Below, piece after piece: positions 61,194-64,000 of a DNA stretch of 64,000 bases; positions within the stretch are counted from its first letter, which is position 1; every line of letters starts with the position of its first letter. The notes beneath the pieces are model-generated. The model saw only the letters and a list, made by a program, of their open reading frames with translations. It searched no databases and was not told where the DNA came from. The position numbers were made by a program, and so were the translations under genes. The stretch is from Mesorhizobium sp. B2-3-12 (GTDB lineage: Bacteria; Pseudomonadota; Alphaproteobacteria; Rhizobiales; Rhizobiaceae), in the NCBI RefSeq assembly GCF_006442205.1, contig NZ_VFVR01000002.1, forward strand, positions 248,001-312,000, given 5' to 3'.

Positions 61194-63848
61194 ATGGTCG
61201 GCAAACGACTGAGCCGGGGGCGGTTCGACTTGCGTTTGCTGTTTGCCTTGCTGCTGATGCTCGTGACCACCACTGCCGCGGTGGCGGAGCGGCGCGTGGC
61301 GCTGGTTATCGCCGAGGACGATTACCGGCTGGTCCGGCCGCTTGCCAACCCCGTCCATGACGGCGAAGCGATGGAAACGGCGCTGAGGAAACTTGGTTTC
61401 GAGGTGGTGCTCGAAACCAATCGCGACCTCAGGCGCATGCGCCGCGCGCTGGATGATTTCCGCCAGGACGCCAAGGGCGCCGACGTGGCGCTGGTGTATT
61501 TCTCGGGCCATGGCGTCGAAATATCGGGCGACAACCGGCTGCTGCCAGTCGATGCCGACGGCTCCTCGCTCGATCAACTGGACAAGACCAGCCTGCCACT
61601 GGAAGAGGTGCGCGACGCGGTCGCCGCCACCGCCAAGGTCGGGCTGGTCGTGCTCGATGCCTGCCGCAGCGATCCTTTCTCGGGAACGGGTGGCGACGGG
61701 CGCGGCGCGACGTCCCTGGCCAAGGATGTCGCCGACAAGGTCAAGCCTGGTCTCGGGCGCGTCGGGCGGGCGGAAAACATCCTGTTCGCGTTCTCGGCCG
61801 CCCCCGGAGAGACGGCTGCCGATGGAACCGGCCAGAACTCGCCCTTCACCACGGCGCTGACCAAATATCTCGGCACCGATGGGCTTGAAATCCGCTCGGT
61901 GCTGACGCTGGTGCAGCAGGAAGTCTACGACCTCAGCCGCGGCAAGCAACTGCCCTATGTCGAGAGCGGACTGCCGACACTGTTCTTCGCCGCCGTGGCC
62001 AAGGAGCAATTGCCGGAGCGCGAAAGGCTGCTGCTGGCCATGGCCGACGTGACGCCGGACATGCGCGTCGAGGTCGAGCGGATCGCCAGCGATGCCGACA
62101 TGCCGCTGGCGCCGCTCTATGGCGCGCTGATCAGCACCGATACCAGCCATCTGTCGGCGGAAAGCCTCGATGCCAGGCTGCGCGAGGCGGCGGACGCCTT
62201 CGTCAAGGTGCGCGGCGAGATGAAGACGCTCGGCTCCGACGATCCGCAAGTGACGGAACTGCGCCGGCAGGCCGAGGAACAGCTGTCGCTCGGTGCGTTC
62301 GACGGTGCGCGCGCCATCCTTGCCAAGGCTGCCGGTATCGACAACGACTCGCGTCAGGCGCTGAAGGCCAATTTCGTCAGCCGCACCATGTCGGAGGCCG
62401 CGACGCTCTATTTGTCGGGCGGCGCGGCGCGGGCCGATCTCGACTACGCCGGGGCCATCAAGGACTATGAAACGGCGCTGTCGCTCTATGGCGAGACCGG
62501 GCAGTCCTCGCTCACGCTCGAGGACGCCGACCGGCAGATCCGCACGCTGGACGAACTCGGCAAGCTCTACGTCACCACGGGTGCCATCACCGCCGCCGGA
62601 CGCGCCTACGAGGCGCTGCAAGCCAATCTGGAGCTGCGCGTCAGGCGGGAGAGCGACCCCAGCGTGCAGCGCGACCTCGCGGTCAGCCACACCAAGCTCG
62701 GCAACATCAAGGTGGCGCTGGGCGACCTGCCGGCGGCGCTGCGGAACTACGAGACGGCGCGCTCCATGCTGCGCGACCTTGCCGTGGCCGAGCCCCACCG
62801 CCTGAACTGGTTCGGCGATCTTGCCAGCGTCGACGACAAGATCGGCAACGTGCTGATGACACAAGGCGACCTGGCCGGGGCCGCGCGCGCCTATCAGGAG
62901 AGCCTCGACGTCAAGCAACAGCTGGCCGCCAACGAGCCGGAGCGCGTCGACCTGCAGCGCGACCTGACCATCGCCTATGACGAGGTCGCCAACCTTGCCC
63001 GTACCTCCGGCCGATTGGACGATGCGCAGACAGCCTATGACGAGAGCCTGCGGATCCGCCTTGCGCTGGCCGCCAAGGCGCCCGACGACGCGGAGCGGCA
63101 GCGCGACGTGTCGGTGAGCCACGACACGATCGGCGACCTCAAGCGCGAGCGCAACGATCCCGCCGGCGCGCTCGCCGCCTACCAGGAGGGGCTTGCGATC
63201 GTCGAGCGGCTGGCAGGCCGCGATCCCGACAATACGGAACTGAAACGCGATCTGTCGGTCGGCAACGCCAAGATCGGCAATGCCCTCAGCGATCAGGAGA
63301 ACTGGCCGGCGGCCCTTTCGGCCTACCGGAAGGCGCTGTTGCAGGCGCAGGCGCTGGCCGACAGCGATCCCGACAACAGCGACTGGCAGCGCGACCTGTC
63401 GGTCAGCCTGGAGAAGGTCGCGGGCGTGCTCGCCATCCAGGGCGACCGCAAGGGAGCGCTCAAGATCTATCTCGACAGCTTCGCCATCGCCGACAGGCTG
63501 GCCAAGCTCGATCCGGCCAATTCGGACTGGCAGCGCGACCTGTCGATCACGCTCTCGGAGATCGGCATGCTGCGGATCAAGGAACGCGACATCAAGGGCG
63601 CGCGTCAGGCGTTCGAAGATAGTCTCGGCATCCGGCAGCGGCTGGCCAGTTCCGATCCCGGGAACGCCACCTGGCAGCGCGATCTGGTGGTCGCCATGAT
63701 CGATTACGCACAGGTCGCCAAGAACCCCAAGGCGGTGCTTTCCCAGGCGCTCGACATGACGCTGGAACTCGACCGGAGCGGGCGGCTGGCACCGCGATAC
63801 AAGTTCATGATCAAGTTTCTCAGGGACCGCCTGGCGAAGGCCAAATAG
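61194..63848 (+). CDS. Exported caspase-like (peptidase C14) protein with degenerate TPR repeats
   Basis: 884 residues. A signal peptide occupies ~1-31 (LLFALLLMLVTTTAAVA). The caspase fold follows: RRVALVIAEDDYRLVRPLANPVHDGEAM, catalytic His106 (VYFSGHGVE) and Cys157 (VLDACRSDPF). From ~490 to 850 there are about seven ~50-residue helical repeats of the type QRDLSVSxxKxGxxxxxxGDxxxAL (TPR-like). GH and DACR are intact, so an Arg/Lys-specific protease of the metacaspase/orthocaspase type is plausible, acting outside the cytoplasm. No partner gene is coupled. Confidence 0.88.
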   Translation: MVGKRLSRGRFDLRLLFALLLMLVTTTAAVAERRVALVIAEDDYRLVRPLANPVHDGEAMETALRKLGFEVVLETNRDLRRMRRALDDFRQDAKGADVALVYFSGHGVEISGDNRLLPVDADGSSLDQLDKTSLPLEEVRDAVAATAKVGLVVLDACRSDPFSGTGGDGRGATSLAKDVADKVKPGLGRVGRAENILFAFSAAPGETAADGTGQNSPFTTALTKYLGTDGLEIRSVLTLVQQEVYDLSRGKQLPYVESGLPTLFFAAVAKEQLPERERLLLAMADVTPDMRVEVERIASDADMPLAPLYGALISTDTSHLSAESLDARLREAADAFVKVRGEMKTLGSDDPQVTELRRQAEEQLSLGAFDGARAILAKAAGIDNDSRQALKANFVSRTMSEAATLYLSGGAARADLDYAGAIKDYETALSLYGETGQSSLTLEDADRQIRTLDELGKLYVTTGAITAAGRAYEALQANLELRVRRESDPSVQRDLAVSHTKLGNIKVALGDLPAALRNYETARSMLRDLAVAEPHRLNWFGDLASVDDKIGNVLMTQGDLAGAARAYQESLDVKQQLAANEPERVDLQRDLTIAYDEVANLARTSGRLDDAQTAYDESLRIRLALAAKAPDDAERQRDVSVSHDTIGDLKRERNDPAGALAAYQEGLAIVERLAGRDPDNTELKRDLSVGNAKIGNALSDQENWPAALSAYRKALLQAQALADSDPDNSDWQRDLSVSLEKVAGVLAIQGDRKGALKIYLDSFAIADRLAKLDPANSDWQRDLSITLSEIGMLRIKERDIKGARQAFEDSLGIRQRLASSDPGNATWQRDLVVAMIDYAQVAKNPKAVLSQALDMTLELDRSGRLAPRYKFMIKFLRDRLAKAK

Positions 63849-64000
63849 CGGCCGGCGACGGACCGTCATGGACAGCCGGCTCAATCTCCCGGGAAATGCC
63901 TGCAAACCTTGGAAAAACCGCCTTTAGCGCCTATATCTAGACGATATCAGAAGCGCGATTCGGGGCCGATTTTTCGCGCTGTAAAAGCGGCATCTAGACA
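63849..64000. other. Right-edge region without a gene
   Basis: 152 bp after the caspase-like gene; no start codon with a clear ribosome binding site or open frame. It contains a promoter (63908-63936) and two copies of ATCTAGAC, and leads to whatever lies beyond the window. Confidence 0.4.
63908..63936 (+). promoter_or_regulatory. Rhizobial-type sigma-70 promoter pointing off the right edge
   Basis: CTTGGA (63908-63913), 17-bp spacer, CTATAT (63931-63936): a close match to the rhizobial housekeeping consensus CTTGAC-N17-CTATAT. No start codon with a ribosome binding site follows in the remaining ~60 bp, so it likely drives a gene or RNA outside the window. Confidence 0.55.

Noticed and set aside
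60498..63905. An 1135-codon open frame on the minus strand opposite the caspase-like gene
   Set aside because: It is a shadow of the high-GC codon bias on the other strand: composition is Gly/Arg/His-rich and no family pattern appears, while the plus strand has a signal peptide, caspase motifs and regular repeats.

Overview
The window is high-GC, densely coded chromosome from an alphaproteobacterium of the order Rhizobiales, most likely Mesorhizobium or a close relative. The evidence is a MucR/Ros regulator, a hemC-hemD-mitofilin-hemY block next to tsaD-gpsA, an NDUFA9-type protein, DUF1127 and DoxX small proteins, many solute-binding ABC transporters, and rhizobial-type intergenic palindromes. 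The genus assignment is inference from gene content and style. No rRNA, tRNA, CRISPR array, transposase or phage gene was seen.

Region 1 (1-6494): the start of an LLM-type flavin oxidoreductase, a 51-residue membrane peptide, a short-chain dehydrogenase, and a complete BMP-type (nucleoside or related solute) ABC transporter read leftward. Region 2 (6673-20041): two divergent transcription units around a GntR regulator. Leftward are a glycosyltransferase, a gamma-glutamylamine-synthetase-like glutamine synthetase and a PuuB-like FAD oxidoreductase. Rightward are a polyamine-type ABC transporter, a second paralogous glycosyltransferase, three tandem cupin paralogues and an aldehyde dehydrogenase. 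This resembles the Puu putrescine pathway, but with two glycosyltransferases and three cupins added and no PuuD; it is the best candidate for an undescribed pathway. Region 3 (20092-28913): a secreted Gly/Asn-rich protein, a second polyamine-type ABC operon ending in a short-chain dehydrogenase, its divergent LuxR-type regulator with a palindrome between them, and a FadB-like fusion enzyme.

Region 4 (29041-39371): a ribose-type sugar ABC transporter read leftward, and divergently a GH15 glucoamylase, 6-phosphogluconate dehydrogenase, glucose-6-phosphate dehydrogenase and a ROK/polyphosphate-glucokinase-like kinase. Together these could release glucose, phosphorylate it and pass it to the oxidative pentose phosphate route, apart from the lactonase step, which is not encoded here. 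Region 5 (39579-53296): MucR, an aminotransferase, an MFS exporter, small proteins, then housekeeping genes for haem synthesis (hemC, hemD), tRNA t6A (tsaD) and glycerol-3-phosphate dehydrogenase (gpsA), with YciI, EVE, methyltransferase and a frameshifted DUF1761 gene. Region 6 (53311-64000): a GT25 glycosyltransferase, LysR, DUF1127, an Ldh-family dehydrogenase, a Cys-rich secreted peptide, DoxX, an NDUFA9-like protein, a cytochrome P450, an FMN reductase and an exported caspase-like protein with degenerate TPR repeats.

The intergenic spaces hold several repeat families: two copies of a ~153-bp palindromic element, two other inverted-repeat elements, three tandem ~58-bp terminator-like units, and an 8-bp tandem repeat with a facing complementary array. 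A strong rhizobial-type promoter sits at the right edge and points out of the window.
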